Of a stretch of DNA of 64,000 nucleotides, positions 55,251-64,000 are shown piece by piece (the stretch's first letter is position 1; each line of letters opens with the position of its first letter). The notes beneath the pieces were generated by a model. The model ran no database searches and had not been told where the DNA came from. It worked only from the letters and a program-made list of their open reading frames with translations. The position numbers and the translations under genes were made by a program. The stretch is from Thermodesulforhabdus norvegica (lineage in GTDB: Bacteria > Desulfobacterota > Syntrophobacteria > Syntrophobacterales > Thermodesulforhabdaceae), in the NCBI RefSeq assembly GCF_900114975.1, contig NZ_FOUU01000010.1, positions 19,914 through 83,913 on the forward strand, read 5' to 3'.

Positions 55251-55625
55251 CTAAAATTGCAATCCTGCAGCACGAGCTCCTTCGGCAACGGCTCTTACAC
55301 GACCGTGATATTTATAACCGTTTCTGTCAAAGACCACCTTGCTTATTCCCTTCTCCAGAGCCTTCTTGCCAAGCAGCTCTCCGACTTTTTTCGCAGCCTC
55401 CACCTTACCCTTAATCTCCGCCAGTTCAGCTCTAAGTTCCGGAGAAAGCGTTGAAGCGGACACGAGGGTCACCCCTCGCTCATCGTCTATTATCTGGGCA
55501 TACATATGCTTAAGGCTTCTGTAAACGCACAGGCGAGGGCGTTCTTCGGTTCCCTTCACTCGCTTGCGTATCCGTTTTTTTCTTCTCAGCCTACCTTCCA
55601 CTCTAGGATTCACACCTGATCCCAT
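55251..55625 (-). CDS. rplR: 50S ribosomal protein L18
   Basis: A 5S rRNA-binding protein of 124 residues from the ATG at 55625, which follows GGGGGAG by about 9 nt; a TTG at 55643 would place that site inside the gene. Core: [21 protein letters not shown] and [22 protein letters not shown]. Confidence 0.96.
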   Translation of the reverse strand: MGSGVNPRVEGRLRRKKRIRKRVKGTEERPRLCVYRSLKHMYAQIIDDERGVTLVSASTLSPELRAELAEIKGKVEAAKKVGELLGKKALEKGISKVVFDRNGYKYHGRVRAVAEGARAAGLQF

Positions 55626-55652
55626 ATACAAGCACTCCCCCAATTTTCGTAG

Positions 55653-56192
55653 CTATTTTCCGCCAGCCTTTCCAACTTTACGACGTACTTCTTCGTCGCC
55701 ATACCTTATGCCCTTGCCCTTGTAGGGCTCTACCGGACGAAGGGCTCTAATCCTTGCGGCCGTGAGCCCAAGAAGTTCCTTATCGGGACATTCCAGCTTT
55801 ATAACGGTTTGCTTATCCACCGAGGCTTTAACGCTTTCGGGCAACGGGAACTCAATAGGATGGGAATATCCAAGAGAAAGATGAATGGCATTCCCCTTAA
55901 CTTCGGCTCTGTAACCCGTTCCGAAAATATGAAGCTCTTTCGTAAAGCCCTTGTGAACACCCGTAACCATGTTGTTTATAAGTGTCCTAACCAGACCGTA
56001 CATAGCCCTGGCACGACGCGTCTGGTTACGGGGTCTCACACGCACCTGATTGTCTTCCATGAAAATCTCAACATCCTCAGGGAACTCCCGGCTTAGCTGC
56101 CCTTTAGGGCCCTTCACCGACACTTTATTCCCTTCAATTTTCACTTCCACTCCCTGAGGAATCTGCACAGGAAGTTTTCCAATACGGGACAT
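55653..56192 (-). CDS. rplF: 50S ribosomal protein L6
   Basis: A 179-residue L6 from the ATG at 56192 (SRIGKLPVQIPQGVEVKIEGN) that follows AAAGGAG; a further in-frame start at 56210 overlaps that site. The end has VEPYKGKGIRYGDEEVRRKVGK, the L6 signature. Confidence 0.97.
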   Translation of the reverse strand: MSRIGKLPVQIPQGVEVKIEGNKVSVKGPKGQLSREFPEDVEIFMEDNQVRVRPRNQTRRARAMYGLVRTLINNMVTGVHKGFTKELHIFGTGYRAEVKGNAIHLSLGYSHPIEFPLPESVKASVDKQTVIKLECPDKELLGLTAARIRALRPVEPYKGKGIRYGDEEVRRKVGKAGGK

Positions 56193-56241
56193 GACCCGCA
56201 CTCCTTTCACTCAAGTTCTTTAGGGGACCTCAAAAGTCCCG

Positions 56242-56640
56242 TTACCAGACGGTGCAAAGCAGTTCACCACCAACTCTCTGCTTCCGGGCTTCTGCATCGG
56301 TTATTACGCCACGAGAGGTGGAAAGAATTGCAATACCAAGCCCGTTAAGAACTCTCGGTATTTCGTCGTGCCCTACGTATATTCGTCTGCCCGGCTTGCT
56401 GACCCTCTTCATACCGGTTATTGCGGCACGACGATTTTCATCGTACTTTAAGTGTATTCGAATAATTCCCTGCTTGTTATCTTTAATGAACTTGTAATGA
56501 CGTATGTAACCTTCTTCCTTTAATATCCTCGCAATACTAAGCTTCATCTTCGATGCAGGGATATCAACCTTATCATGCCTCGCCCGCTGGGCGTTCATGA
56601 TTCGATTCAGGAAATCGGCAATCGGATCAGTCATAACCAT
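56242..56640 (-). CDS. rpsH: 30S ribosomal protein S8
   Basis: A 132-residue S8: [21 protein letters not shown] and the end [19 protein letters not shown]. The start MVM has a second ATG at 56634; either is possible. S8 represses the spc operon in E. coli. Confidence 0.97.
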   Translation of the reverse strand: MVMTDPIADFLNRIMNAQRARHDKVDIPASKMKLSIARILKEEGYIRHYKFIKDNKQGIIRIHLKYDENRRAAITGMKRVSKPGRRIYVGHDEIPRVLNGLGIAILSTSRGVITDAEARKQRVGGELLCTVW

Positions 56641-56661
56641 AAGGACCCACTCCTCCCGCTC

Positions 56662-56847
56662 TCACCAGCTGGCCTTTCTTACTCCGGGCAACTCACCATT
56701 TAACGCCATGGTTCGGAAACAGATACGACACATACCAAACTTGCGCAGGAATGCCCTTGCCCTACCACACAAAGGACAACGATTGTATTTCCTTACTTTG
56801 AACTTCGGAGTACGCTGCGCCTTTATCATTAAAGCCTTACGAGCCAA
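56662..56847 (-). CDS. rpsN: 30S ribosomal protein S14, zinc type
   Basis: A 61-residue short S14 of the zinc-binding C+ form: CPLC and CRIC pairs in [18 protein letters not shown] and [17 protein letters not shown]. It lies between rplE (14 bp) and rpsH (21 bp). Confidence 0.97.
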   Translation of the reverse strand: MARKALMIKAQRTPKFKVRKYNRCPLCGRARAFLRKFGMCRICFRTMALNGELPGVRKASW

Positions 56848-56861
56848 AGTACCTCCCTCCC

Positions 56862-57401
56862 CTATGCTCTAAAAGGCATACCAAAGCCCTCAAGAAGGGC
56901 CTTTGCTTCCTCATCGGTTTCGGCCGTGGTAACTATCGTAACGTTCAAGCCTTTTATCTTATCGACTTTATCGTAATCAATTTCAGGGAATATTATATGT
57001 TCCCTAATCCCCAATGTGTAATTTCCCCTACCGTCAAAAGACCTCGGGGATACTCCTCGAAAGTCTCTAATCCTAGGCAGTGCAACGTTAATAAGCTTTT
57101 CCAGAAAATCGTACATCCGATCCTTCCGCAGCGTGACCATACACCCTATGGGCATCCCTTTACGGAGTTTAAAAGCGGCTATGCTTTTTCTGGCCCGGGT
57201 AATAACAGGCTTCTGTCCGCTTATGAGAGCCAGATCGGCCGAGGCAGTCTCCAAAATCTTTGCATTCTGGATAGCTTCTCCAAGCCCCATGTTCAGCACT
57301 ATCTTCTGAAGCCTTGGCACCTGCATGGGGCTGCGATACTTAAAACGCTCCATCAGCATGGGACGAATCTCTTTTTCGTAAACCTCTCTCAGCCTGGACA
57401 T
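56862..57401 (-). CDS. rplE: 50S ribosomal protein L5
   Basis: A 5S rRNA-binding protein of 179 residues from the ATG at 57401 ([15 protein letters not shown]) behind GGAGGAG; the open frame extends 15 codons further into rplX and is not used. Core: [16 protein letters not shown] and [17 protein letters not shown]. Confidence 0.97.
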   Translation of the reverse strand: MSRLREVYEKEIRPMLMERFKYRSPMQVPRLQKIVLNMGLGEAIQNAKILETASADLALISGQKPVITRARKSIAAFKLRKGMPIGCMVTLRKDRMYDFLEKLINVALPRIRDFRGVSPRSFDGRGNYTLGIREHIIFPEIDYDKVDKIKGLNVTIVTTAETDEEAKALLEGFGMPFRA

Positions 57402-57421
57402 GAACTCCTCCACCGTGGACG

Positions 57422-57781
57422 TCAGCCGTCGATGACCTCTCCACACTTCTTGCAGTAACGAACCTTGGATTGGTCATCGAGGAACTTATAGCCCACACGA
57501 GTTGGCTTACTGCATTTGGGACACACCAACATTACATTGGAAATATGAATTGGAGCCTCCCGCTCCAGAATTCCACCTTCCTGAGAATAAGGACCGGGTC
57601 TCAGATGTCTTTTCACCATATTCAGCTTTTCCACTATCACCCGATCTTTCTTCTTTATCACCCTCAAAACCTTGCCGGTTTTTCCCTTCTCCTTGCCGGC
57701 AATAACCATTACGATATCGTCTTTTTTTATCTTGAACTTCTTCTGATATTTCGGCACTGCGACCGCCTTCTTTCCACCCAT
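57422..57781 (-). CDS. rplX: 50S ribosomal protein L24
   Basis: A 119-residue L24 from the ATG at 57781 behind GAGGTGG. The KOW segment [20 protein letters not shown] is followed by [18 protein letters not shown]. The C-terminus has a CPKC...CKKC zinc-type motif found in many bacterial L24 proteins. Confidence 0.96.
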   Translation of the reverse strand: MGGKKAVAVPKYQKKFKIKKDDIVMVIAGKEKGKTGKVLRVIKKKDRVIVEKLNMVKRHLRPGPYSQEGGILEREAPIHISNVMLVCPKCSKPTRVGYKFLDDQSKVRYCKKCGEVIDG

Positions 57782-57798
57782 CAGGACCACCTCACGAT

Positions 57799-58167
57799 TT
57801 AAAGCACTTCAGGGGCAAGCGACACAATTTTCATGAAGTTTTTAGCCCTCAATTCACGGGCAACAGGCCCGAAAATTCGCGTACCGATTGGGTCTCCCGC
57901 GTTGTTAATCAACACCGCCGAATTGTCGTCAAACTTGATGTATGACCCGTCGGGGCGCCTGACCTCTTTTTTCGTCCGCACGACAACTGCCCGAACCACG
58001 TCGCCTTTTTTCACCTTTGCGTTGGGCAGGGCTTCCTTCACAGAACAGATAATTACGTCGCCCACCGTTGCATATCGACGCTTGCTGCCCCCCAGAACGC
58101 GAATGCAATAGAGCCTCTTTGCTCCGGAATTATCAGCCGCGTTCAATTGAGTTTCTTGCTGAATCAT
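57799..58167 (-). CDS. rplN: 50S ribosomal protein L14
   Basis: A 122-residue L14: [20 protein letters not shown] at the start and [21 protein letters not shown] at the end, contacting 16S rRNA in bridge B8. It lies between rpsQ and rplX. Confidence 0.98.
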   Translation of the reverse strand: MIQQETQLNAADNSGAKRLYCIRVLGGSKRRYATVGDVIICSVKEALPNAKVKKGDVVRAVVVRTKKEVRRPDGSYIKFDDNSAVLINNAGDPIGTRIFGPVARELRAKNFMKIVSLAPEVL

Positions 58168-58176
58168 GGCTTACCC

Positions 58177-58485
58177 TCACCCCTGCAGATCCTGTACTTC
58201 CTGCAAATCCACGTCACCTCTTTTAACCTCACGCTCCAGAATCTTAACAACCCGCCATCTTTTGGTCTTGCTAAGAGGTCTCGTCTCCTCAATCAGCACC
58301 CGGTCTCCTTCGCGACAGAGATTCTGAGGATCATGAGCCTTAAATTTCTTGCGTCGACGTACGTACTTTCGATATTTCGGATGCTGCACAAGCCGTTCAA
58401 CGAGAACGGTTACGGTCTTATCCATTTTATCGCTTACCACTATCCCGACACGGGTCTTTCTCTGAGATTGCCTCTTTTCATCCAT
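58177..58485 (-). CDS. rpsQ: 30S ribosomal protein S17
   Basis: A 102-residue S17 with an OB-fold: [22 protein letters not shown] and [15 protein letters not shown]. An extended C-terminal tail of about 20 residues is a little longer than in E. coli. Confidence 0.97.
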   Translation of the reverse strand: MDEKRQSQRKTRVGIVVSDKMDKTVTVLVERLVQHPKYRKYVRRRKKFKAHDPQNLCREGDRVLIEETRPLSKTKRWRVVKILEREVKRGDVDLQEVQDLQG

Positions 58486-58497
58486 GTGTCGCTACCC

Positions 58498-58701
58498 TCA
58501 CGCCGCCTCTGACTCCCGTTGTTTTTCTCGCAATACCGTCAATACCCGGGCAATATCTTTTTTGGTTTTTTTGAGAGCCGCCGTGTTCTGCAATTGCCCG
58601 GCAGAATGCTGAATTTTCAGATTAAAGAGAGCCTCTCTGAGTTCTTTCAACTTCTGATGAAGCTCAGCCTCTGTAAGCTGTCTCAATTCACTGGCCTTCA
58701 T
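58498..58701 (-). CDS. rpmC: 50S ribosomal protein L29
   Basis: A 67-residue helical L29: [21 protein letters not shown] and [13 protein letters not shown]. It lies at the tunnel exit. Its start overlaps the end of rplP by four bases. Confidence 0.97.
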   Translation of the reverse strand: MKASELRQLTEAELHQKLKELREALFNLKIQHSAGQLQNTAALKKTKKDIARVLTVLREKQRESEAA

Positions 58702-59114
58702 AGTATATCCTGCCTCGAAACAAATCTTGTTGCTATCGGAAGTTTATGGGACGCAAGCCTGAAGGCCTCCCTGGCCACCTCCTCCGACACGCCTTTAATT
58801 TCATAAAGGATCCTTCCGGGTTTAACCACGGCCACCCAGCCTTCAGGAGATCCTTTTCCCTTACCCATTCGAGTTTCCGCAGGTTTCTTCGTAATGGGCT
58901 TGTCGGGAAATACGCGAATCCATATCTTTCCACCACGCTTTACATAGCGGGAAATGGCTATTCGTGCAGCTTCTATCTGTTTTGACGTAAGCCAGCCACA
59001 CTCCAGGGCTTTAAGGCCATAATCGCCAAAACTCACCTTATTACCCCGGTAGGCGGTTCCTTTCATCCGTCCCTTTTGCCGTTTTCTGTACTTTACTCTC
59101 TTTGGCGCCAGCAT
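58698..59114 (-). CDS. rplP: 50S ribosomal protein L16
   Basis: A 138-residue L16: [21 protein letters not shown] and [13 protein letters not shown] sequence ([21 protein letters not shown]). It overlaps rpmC by four bases (ATGA) and follows rpsC by 12 bp. Confidence 0.98.
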   Translation of the reverse strand: MLAPKRVKYRKRQKGRMKGTAYRGNKVSFGDYGLKALECGWLTSKQIEAARIAISRYVKRGGKIWIRVFPDKPITKKPAETRMGKGKGSPEGWVAVVKPGRILYEIKGVSEEVAREAFRLASHKLPIATRFVSRQDIL

Positions 59115-59126
59115 CTCAGAATCTCC

Positions 59127-59750
59127 TTAAAGAACCTCTCCCTTAAATATCCATACCTTTATCCCGATAACTCCGTAGGTCGTCTTTGCCACAGCCGTTC
59201 CGTAGTCGATATCCGCTCGCAAGGTGTGCAGAGGCACCCTTCCTTCCCGGTACCACTCTCTTCTGGCCATTTCGGCGCCGCCAAGCCGCCCGGCACAGGC
59301 AACCTTAATTCCCTTTGCACCGGCCTTGAGTGCTGCCGCAACGGCGCGCTTCATCGCCCTCCGGAAAGCAACTCGACGTACGAGCTGCAAGGCTATGTTT
59401 TCGGCTACCAGAGTCGCGTCGAGCTCCGGCCTTCTGACCTCTTTAATGTCGATGAGAAATTCCCTGCCGAATTTATTCTCCAGATCCTTCCTCAGGGACT
59501 CTATCTCAACGCCCTTCTTGCCGATAACGATTCCCGGTCTTGCAGTATGAATGATAATTTTAACCTTGTTTGCCGCTCGCTCTATCTCAATCCGAGATAT
59601 GCCGGCATGGAAGAGCCGATTCTTTATGAGGTCCCTGATACGGCGATCCTCAACGGCAAACTTTGCATAGTCCCTTTCGGAAAACCACTTTGAATCCCAC
59701 GTCTTAATTATGCCGAGCCGAAAACCTTTTGGATGTACTTTCTGACCCAA
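59127..59750 (-). CDS. rpsC: 30S ribosomal protein S3
   Basis: A 207-residue S3 with KH domain: [21 protein letters not shown] and [15 protein letters not shown], then the C-terminal [20 protein letters not shown]. It lies 40 bp after rplV. Confidence 0.98.
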   Translation of the reverse strand: MGQKVHPKGFRLGIIKTWDSKWFSERDYAKFAVEDRRIRDLIKNRLFHAGISRIEIERAANKVKIIIHTARPGIVIGKKGVEIESLRKDLENKFGREFLIDIKEVRRPELDATLVAENIALQLVRRVAFRRAMKRAVAAALKAGAKGIKVACAGRLGGAEMARREWYREGRVPLHTLRADIDYGTAVAKTTYGVIGIKVWIFKGEVL

Positions 59751-59790
59751 GCCTCACACCTCCACACACCTTTTCACAATTGCTAAATGC

Positions 59791-60126
59791 CTATTCCTCC
59801 GCCACCACTATCACAATGTGACTCGTACGCCGCACAATAGGCCTTACCCGCCCCATTGCACGAGCCTTCCATCTTTTAAGTCTAGGGCCTTCGTTAACGT
59901 AAATTTCCTTAACGTACAACGTGTCCACGTCCATCATCTTCGTGTTTTCAGCATTAGCCACTGCCGATGCCAGAGTCTTGTAGATAAATCGCGCCGCCTT
60001 CCGTTTCCTCGTAAATCTCAGGATCCTGTACGCTTCCTCCACTTTTTTACCCCGGATCAGGTCGGCAACCAATCGAGCCTTTTGTGGAGAAATTCGCACG
60101 TACTTGGTAACCGCTCTCGCTTCCAT
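59791..60126 (-). CDS. rplV: 50S ribosomal protein L22
   Basis: A 111-residue L22: TKYVRISPQKARLVADLIRGK and the loop PRLKRWKARAMGRVRPIVRRTSHI that reaches into the peptide tunnel. Its ATG overlaps the rpsS stop by one base (TAATG). Confidence 0.98.
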   Translation of the reverse strand: MEARAVTKYVRISPQKARLVADLIRGKKVEEAYRILRFTRKRKAARFIYKTLASAVANAENTKMMDVDTLYVKEIYVNEGPRLKRWKARAMGRVRPIVRRTSHIVIVVAEE

Positions 60127-60413
60127 TATTTCTTCCCTTTGACCTTCGATTTCTTATCGCCTGCATGACCGTAAAAGGTTCTCGTAGGTGCAAATTCTCC
60201 CAGCTTATGACCGATCATGTTTTCCGTAATATAAACGGGAATAAACTTTTTCCCGTTATGCACGGCAATAGTGAGACCAACAAATTCCGGCACAATGGTA
60301 GATCGTCGAGACCAGGTCTTTATGACCTTACGATCCCCCGTCTGTTTGGCCTTCAAAACCTTCTTCATTAAATGATCGTCAACAAATGGTCCCTTCTTCA
60401 AGGAACGCGGCAC
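60126..60413 (-). CDS. rpsS: 30S ribosomal protein S19
   Basis: A 95-residue S19: [19 protein letters not shown] and [21 protein letters not shown]. It follows rplB by 12 bp and overlaps rplV by one base. Confidence 0.98.
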   Translation of the reverse strand: MPRSLKKGPFVDDHLMKKVLKAKQTGDRKVIKTWSRRSTIVPEFVGLTIAVHNGKKFIPVYITENMIGHKLGEFAPTRTFYGHAGDKKSKVKGKK

Positions 60414-60425
60414 AGCAACCCTCCT

Positions 60426-61250
60426 TTACTTTCTACGCCGCACAATAAACTTATCACTCGGCTTATTGGGCTTTCTCGTTCTATATCCCTTGGTCGGCAC
60501 ACCCCAGGGAGTACAGGGATGACGTCCACCGGAGCTCCTGCCTTCTCCACCGCCCATAGGATGGTCCACGGGGTTCATGGCAACACCACGCACATGGGGG
60601 CGCCACCCCAACCACCGGTTGCGGCCGGCTTTACCTATGCTGACGTTAATGTGATCAATGTTTCCAACCTGCCCGATGGTAGCCTTACATTCCTGAAGAA
60701 CCATTCTCATCTCACCAGAAGGAAGCCTCAAAACGGCGTACCGACCCTCTTTTGCCATAATCTGTATGGCCGCACCTGCTGCACGTCCAAGCTGACCACC
60801 TTTGCCGGGCTGGAGTTCTACGTTATGAACGATCGTTCCCACCGGTATTGCTTTGAGACGCAGGCAGTTACCCGGCTTTATATCGGCCGTATCACTTGTG
60901 ATAACCCGATCGCCAACCTTAAGACCAAGAGGCGCTATAATGTAGCGTTTTTCACCGTCAACATAATGCAGCAGGGCGATGTTGGCAGATCTGTTGGGAT
61001 CGTACTCTATCGCCGCAACCTTGGCCGGTATGTTTTCCTTATCCCTTCGGAAATCAATAATGCGATAAAGACGCTTATGGCCTCCACCTCTATGCCAGGC
61101 AGTAATGCGACCCTGGTTGTTTCTGCCGCCGGTCTTCTTCAGCGGCTTCACCAGGCTTTTTTCCGGTTCCTTTTTGGTAATTTCCTCAAAGGTCAGATAG
61201 GTCTGGAACCGTCGACCCGGTGACGTTGGTTTTACGGTTCTTATACCCAT
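60426..61250 (-). CDS. rplB: 50S ribosomal protein L2
   Basis: A 274-residue L2, a core peptidyl-transferase centre protein: [21 protein letters not shown] and [21 protein letters not shown] with the conserved His near the end. It follows rplW by 27 bp. Confidence 0.99.
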   Translation of the reverse strand: MGIRTVKPTSPGRRFQTYLTFEEITKKEPEKSLVKPLKKTGGRNNQGRITAWHRGGGHKRLYRIIDFRRDKENIPAKVAAIEYDPNRSANIALLHYVDGEKRYIIAPLGLKVGDRVITSDTADIKPGNCLRLKAIPVGTIVHNVELQPGKGGQLGRAAGAAIQIMAKEGRYAVLRLPSGEMRMVLQECKATIGQVGNIDHINVSIGKAGRNRWLGWRPHVRGVAMNPVDHPMGGGEGRSSGGRHPCTPWGVPTKGYRTRKPNKPSDKFIVRRRK

Positions 61251-61277
61251 TGGTTCTTCCCCATCCCTTTCGATCTT

Positions 61278-61577
61278 TTAGACGCCTTCGAAGAACTCCA
61301 CCCGCTGACCGGGTTTAATCGTAACAATTGCTTTTTTCCAGTCAGGGGTTCTGGTCCAATACCGGCCAACCCTTTTTTTACGACCCTTAACATTTATGGT
61401 CCGAACACTAATAACATCGACCTTGAAGATCTGCTCTACTGCCTTTTTTATCTCTATTTTATTGGCCCGACGATCTACTTCAAAATGTAACTTATTGTAC
61501 TGCTCCTTTTGAGCAAGGCTTTTTTCAGTGAGAATCGGCCTTTTTATAATTTCGTATGCCTTCAATTCTTCGCTCAT
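61278..61577 (-). CDS. rplW: 50S ribosomal protein L23
   Basis: A 99-residue L23: [21 protein letters not shown] and [20 protein letters not shown], the exit-tunnel site where trigger factor and SRP dock. It overlaps rplD by four bases. Confidence 0.98.
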   Translation of the reverse strand: MSEELKAYEIIKRPILTEKSLAQKEQYNKLHFEVDRRANKIEIKKAVEQIFKVDVISVRTINVKGRKKRVGRYWTRTPDWKKAIVTIKPGQRVEFFEGV

Positions 61578-62197
61578 CGCCCTAAAAACTCCTCTATTCT
61601 CTTTACGGTATCGCGGGTCAAAACCAGGTGATGAAACTTCAATATGTCATAAACATTAAGGCCTTCGCTTCTGAGAACCTTCACATCGGGTATATTTCTG
61701 GCCGATTTCTCAACAATATCGTCTCTTTCGGGTATAACTATCAGTGGCTTTTCCCAGCCGAACCTTTCCACGATGGCAACCATATCCTTCGTTCTGACTC
61801 GCTCCAGCCTGAGAGCATCCAATACGGTGAGCTCTGAGTCGCGAAGGCGCTGAGTCAGGGCCATCTTTAGAGCCAGACGCCTCATCTTTTTGGGAACTTT
61901 GAAGGCGTAGGAACGCGGTCTCGGACCGTGAACAACACCTCCACCTCTCCACAGAGGCGATCGGATGGATCCCGCACGAGCCCTTCCCGTTCCTTTCTGT
62001 CTCCAGGGTTTCCTACCACCACCCGAAACCTCAGCCCGCGTCTTTGTCTTAGCAGTGCCCGCACGACGCTTTGCAAGCTGGTAAAGCACCACCTGATGGA
62101 GTACCGGGATCTTTACCGTAACGTCGAATATGTCATCCCTAAGGGATATTTGATCAACCACCTGACCTTCAATGTTATAAACATCTACCACCGGCAT
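61574..62197 (-). CDS. rplD: 50S ribosomal protein L4
   Basis: A 207-residue L4 with the tunnel loop [20 protein letters not shown] and [17 protein letters not shown]. In E. coli L4 regulates the S10 operon. It lies between rplC (22 bp) and rplW (overlap). Confidence 0.98.
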   Translation of the reverse strand: MPVVDVYNIEGQVVDQISLRDDIFDVTVKIPVLHQVVLYQLAKRRAGTAKTKTRAEVSGGGRKPWRQKGTGRARAGSIRSPLWRGGGVVHGPRPRSYAFKVPKKMRRLALKMALTQRLRDSELTVLDALRLERVRTKDMVAIVERFGWEKPLIVIPERDDIVEKSARNIPDVKVLRSEGLNVYDILKFHHLVLTRDTVKRIEEFLGR

Positions 62198-62219
62198 ATC
62201 GTTTCCCCGACCTAATCTT

Positions 62220-62870
62220 TTATTTCACCCTGTTAGTCTTCCGCACGAGCACCGTACCGTTCGGCGCACCGGGTACTGCTCCCTTTACCAGAATAACGTT
62301 TTCTTCAGGGCGAATATCCACAATACGCAGGTTCAGCACCGTTACACGTTCATTGCCGTAGTGTCCGGGCATTTTCTTTCCTTTTATTACCCTGCCCGGA
62401 AAGGTTGCGCATCCCGTAGAGCCCGGTTCCCGTATATTCTTGCAACCGTGGGTCATCGGTCCCCGGCTAAAGCCCCAGCGTTTGATGGTGCCGGCAAATC
62501 CCCGTCCTTTACTCCTCCCTATAACATCCACCCGTTCTCCAATCTGGAATACCTCTTCAACCCGAATTTCCTGACCCACTTCAAAAGTCTCCACGTCATC
62601 AACACGAAATTCCTTCAGAACGGCGAAAAAGTGTTCTCTACCGGAGTTTTCCAGCGCCTTCTTCATGTGACCCTGCAAAGGACGGGTAACATTCTTGGCC
62701 TTCTTCACCCCGAAACCTAGCTGGACTGCCTGATATCCATCTCGATCAACGGTCTTGACCTGCGTGACCACACAGGGCCCGACTTCCAGAACCGTCACGG
62801 GCACAACAGACCCATCTTCAGCAAAAACCTGTGTCATTCCCAGTTTTCGACCTATAAGTCCCCTAATCAT
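62220..62870 (-). CDS. rplC: 50S ribosomal protein L3
   Basis: A 216-residue L3: [17 protein letters not shown] and [22 protein letters not shown], with [20 protein letters not shown] near the end. It follows rpsJ by 42 bp. Confidence 0.98.
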   Translation of the reverse strand: MIRGLIGRKLGMTQVFAEDGSVVPVTVLEVGPCVVTQVKTVDRDGYQAVQLGFGVKKAKNVTRPLQGHMKKALENSGREHFFAVLKEFRVDDVETFEVGQEIRVEEVFQIGERVDVIGRSKGRGFAGTIKRWGFSRGPMTHGCKNIREPGSTGCATFPGRVIKGKKMPGHYGNERVTVLNLRIVDIRPEENVILVKGAVPGAPNGTVLVRKTNRVK

Positions 62871-62912
62871 GGCTATGCGCTCTCTTCCGACTTATCCATC
62901 CGCCTCACAAAC

Positions 62913-63224
62913 TTATGATTTAATCTCAACATCTATACCGGCAGAAAGGTCGAGTTTCATGAGTGCATCAACCGTCTGCTGAGTCGGCTCGAGAATATCT
63001 ATCAATCGCTTATGCACCCGGATCTCGAACTGCTCCCTGGATTTCTTGTTAACATGAGGAGACCTCAGAACCGTATATCGATGAATTTCAGTAGGGAGCG
63101 GTATCGGCCCGGCAACTCTTGCACCGGACCTGTGAGCCGTTTCAACTATTTCTCGAGCCGCCTGATCCAATAATCGATGATCATAGGCTTTGAGGCGGAT
63201 TCTTATTCTTTCACCCACGTTCAT
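62913..63224 (-). CDS. rpsJ: 30S ribosomal protein S10
   Basis: A 103-residue S10 (NusE): [21 protein letters not shown] and [21 protein letters not shown]. It also takes part in transcription antitermination with NusB. It follows tuf by 36 bp and starts the ribosomal-protein run proper. Confidence 0.98.
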   Translation of the reverse strand: MNVGERIRIRLKAYDHRLLDQAAREIVETAHRSGARVAGPIPLPTEIHRYTVLRSPHVNKKSREQFEIRVHKRLIDILEPTQQTVDALMKLDLSAGIDVEIKS

Positions 63225-63260
63225 TGTATCTTCACGCCTCCGAACGACGAGAACCAGCCG

Positions 63261-64000
63261 TTATTCAATTATCTCCGTAATTACTCCGGCGCCTACTGTT
63301 CTACCGCCTTCACGAATTGCAAATCGAAGCTCCTTCTCCAAAGCAACGGGCGTAATAAGCTCAACCTCCATGTTCACATTATCTCCCGGCATCACCATCT
63401 CCACACCCTCAGGCAACTTAATCGTCCCCGTCACATCGGTCGTCCGAAAATAAAACTGCGGCCTGTAACCACTAAAAAAGGGCGTATGCCTACCACCCTC
63501 CTCCTTCTTCAATACATACACCTCAGCCCTAAACTTCGTATGAGGCGTTATACTACCAGGCTTCGCCACCACCTGACCACGCTCAACCTCATCCCTCTTC
63601 ACACCACGAAGCAATATACCTATGTTATCACCAGCTCGCCCCTCATCCAAAACCTTACGAAACATCTCCACACCAGTACAAACCGTCTTTATCGTCGGTC
63701 CAAAACCTACTATCTCCACCTCATCTCCAACCCTGATCACACCTCGCTCCACCCTACCAGTAACCACCGTCCCCCGACCGCTTATCGAAAACACATCCTC
63801 TATCGGCATCAAAAAAGGCTTGTCCACATCACGCACAGGCTCCGGTATGTAATTGTCTATCGCATCCATCAACTCAAATATACAACGCGCATCCTCACTA
63901 TCAGGATCATCCGCCTCCAACGCCTTCAACGCAGAACCCTTCACCACTGGAACCTCATCACCAGGAAAACCATAGGTGCTCAACAACTCCCGAACCTCCA
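63261..64000 (-). CDS. tuf: Elongation factor Tu, C-terminal part (5' end outside window)
   Basis: The frame stays open to the window edge, so the N-terminal G-domain motifs lie beyond base 64000; the TTG at 63986 is an internal Leu codon in [15 protein letters not shown]. Visible: domain [52 protein letters not shown], and domain III ending [20 protein letters not shown]-Tu delivers aminoacyl-tRNA to the ribosome. tuf upstream of rpsJ is the str-S10 junction of many proteobacteria. Confidence 0.98.
   Translation of the reverse strand, partial: EVRELLSTYGFPGDEVPVVKGSALKALEADDPDSEDARCIFELMDAIDNYIPEPVRDVDKPFLMPIEDVFSISGRGTVVTGRVERGVIRVGDEVEIVGFGPTIKTVCTGVEMFRKVLDEGRAGDNIGILLRGVKRDEVERGQVVAKPGSITPHTKFRAEVYVLKKEEGGRHTPFFSGYRPQFYFRTTDVTGTIKLPEGVEMVMPGDNVNMEVELITPVALEKELRFAIREGGRTVGAGVITEIIE

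Overview
The window is a 64-kb chromosomal segment of a Gram-negative anaerobe-like bacterium, most likely a deltaproteobacterium (Desulfobacterota, possibly near the Syntrophobacter/Thermodesulforhabdus group). This placement is inference from gene order and protein style: a split glutamate synthase with ferredoxin domains, a NifA-like sigma-54 activator, a cytoplasmic molybdopterin oxidoreductase, a LarC protein, and a small protein whose reading frame crosses an in-frame TGA that is best read as selenocysteine. No rRNA and no CRISPR array were seen. Two tRNA genes are present: Leu(UAA) and Gly(CCC).

Layout. 1-2.4 kb (+): end of pgk, then tpiA and secG, a terminator, and a cold-shock gene with its own terminator. 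2.4-5.8 kb: a molybdopterin oxidoreductase and a TGS-domain GTPase (-), with a divergent small dual-CxxC selenoprotein gene (+) that has a SECIS-like hairpin right after the UGA. 5.8-16.2 kb (-): a nitrogen-assimilation block of a NifA-like activator, a three-gene glutamate synthase, glnA, glnB and amtB. Two sigma-54 promoters (before glnA and before the glutamate synthase operon) and TGTACA-type upstream elements tie the block to the activator.

16.5-22.9 kb: a 6.36-kb integrative element in the 3' end of tRNA-Leu, bounded by a 21-bp direct repeat. It carries a P4-type tyrosine integrase, an AlpA-like excisionase/regulator, a primase-helicase whose 3' end is packed with iteron-like repeats, a TubC_N-like small protein and one unrecognised cargo gene. 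TACCGTCA repeats near both ends look like integrase arm sites.

23-40 kb: a radical SAM gene (+), then a long minus-strand run: HAD phosphatase, CheD-HDOD fusion, alaS, recA, thpR, cinA, larC, a double Usp protein, a WalJ-like metallohydrolase and an M16 peptidase. 35.9-46 kb (-): the rimP-nusA-rnpM-infB-DUF503-rbfA-nrnA-truB-rpsO-pnp operon. tRNA-Gly and an intrinsic terminator lie directly upstream of rimP, as with metY in E. coli. 46.4-64 kb (-): rimO, then the fused S10/spc/alpha ribosomal operon from tuf (cut by the window end) to rplQ, including secY, adk, map, infA, rpmJ and rpoA.

Most of the window is standard core metabolism and translation. The parts that stand out are the UGA-containing gene with its SECIS, the sigma-54/NifA-like nitrogen circuit, the tRNA-Leu element with its iterons, and the CheD-HDOD fusion.
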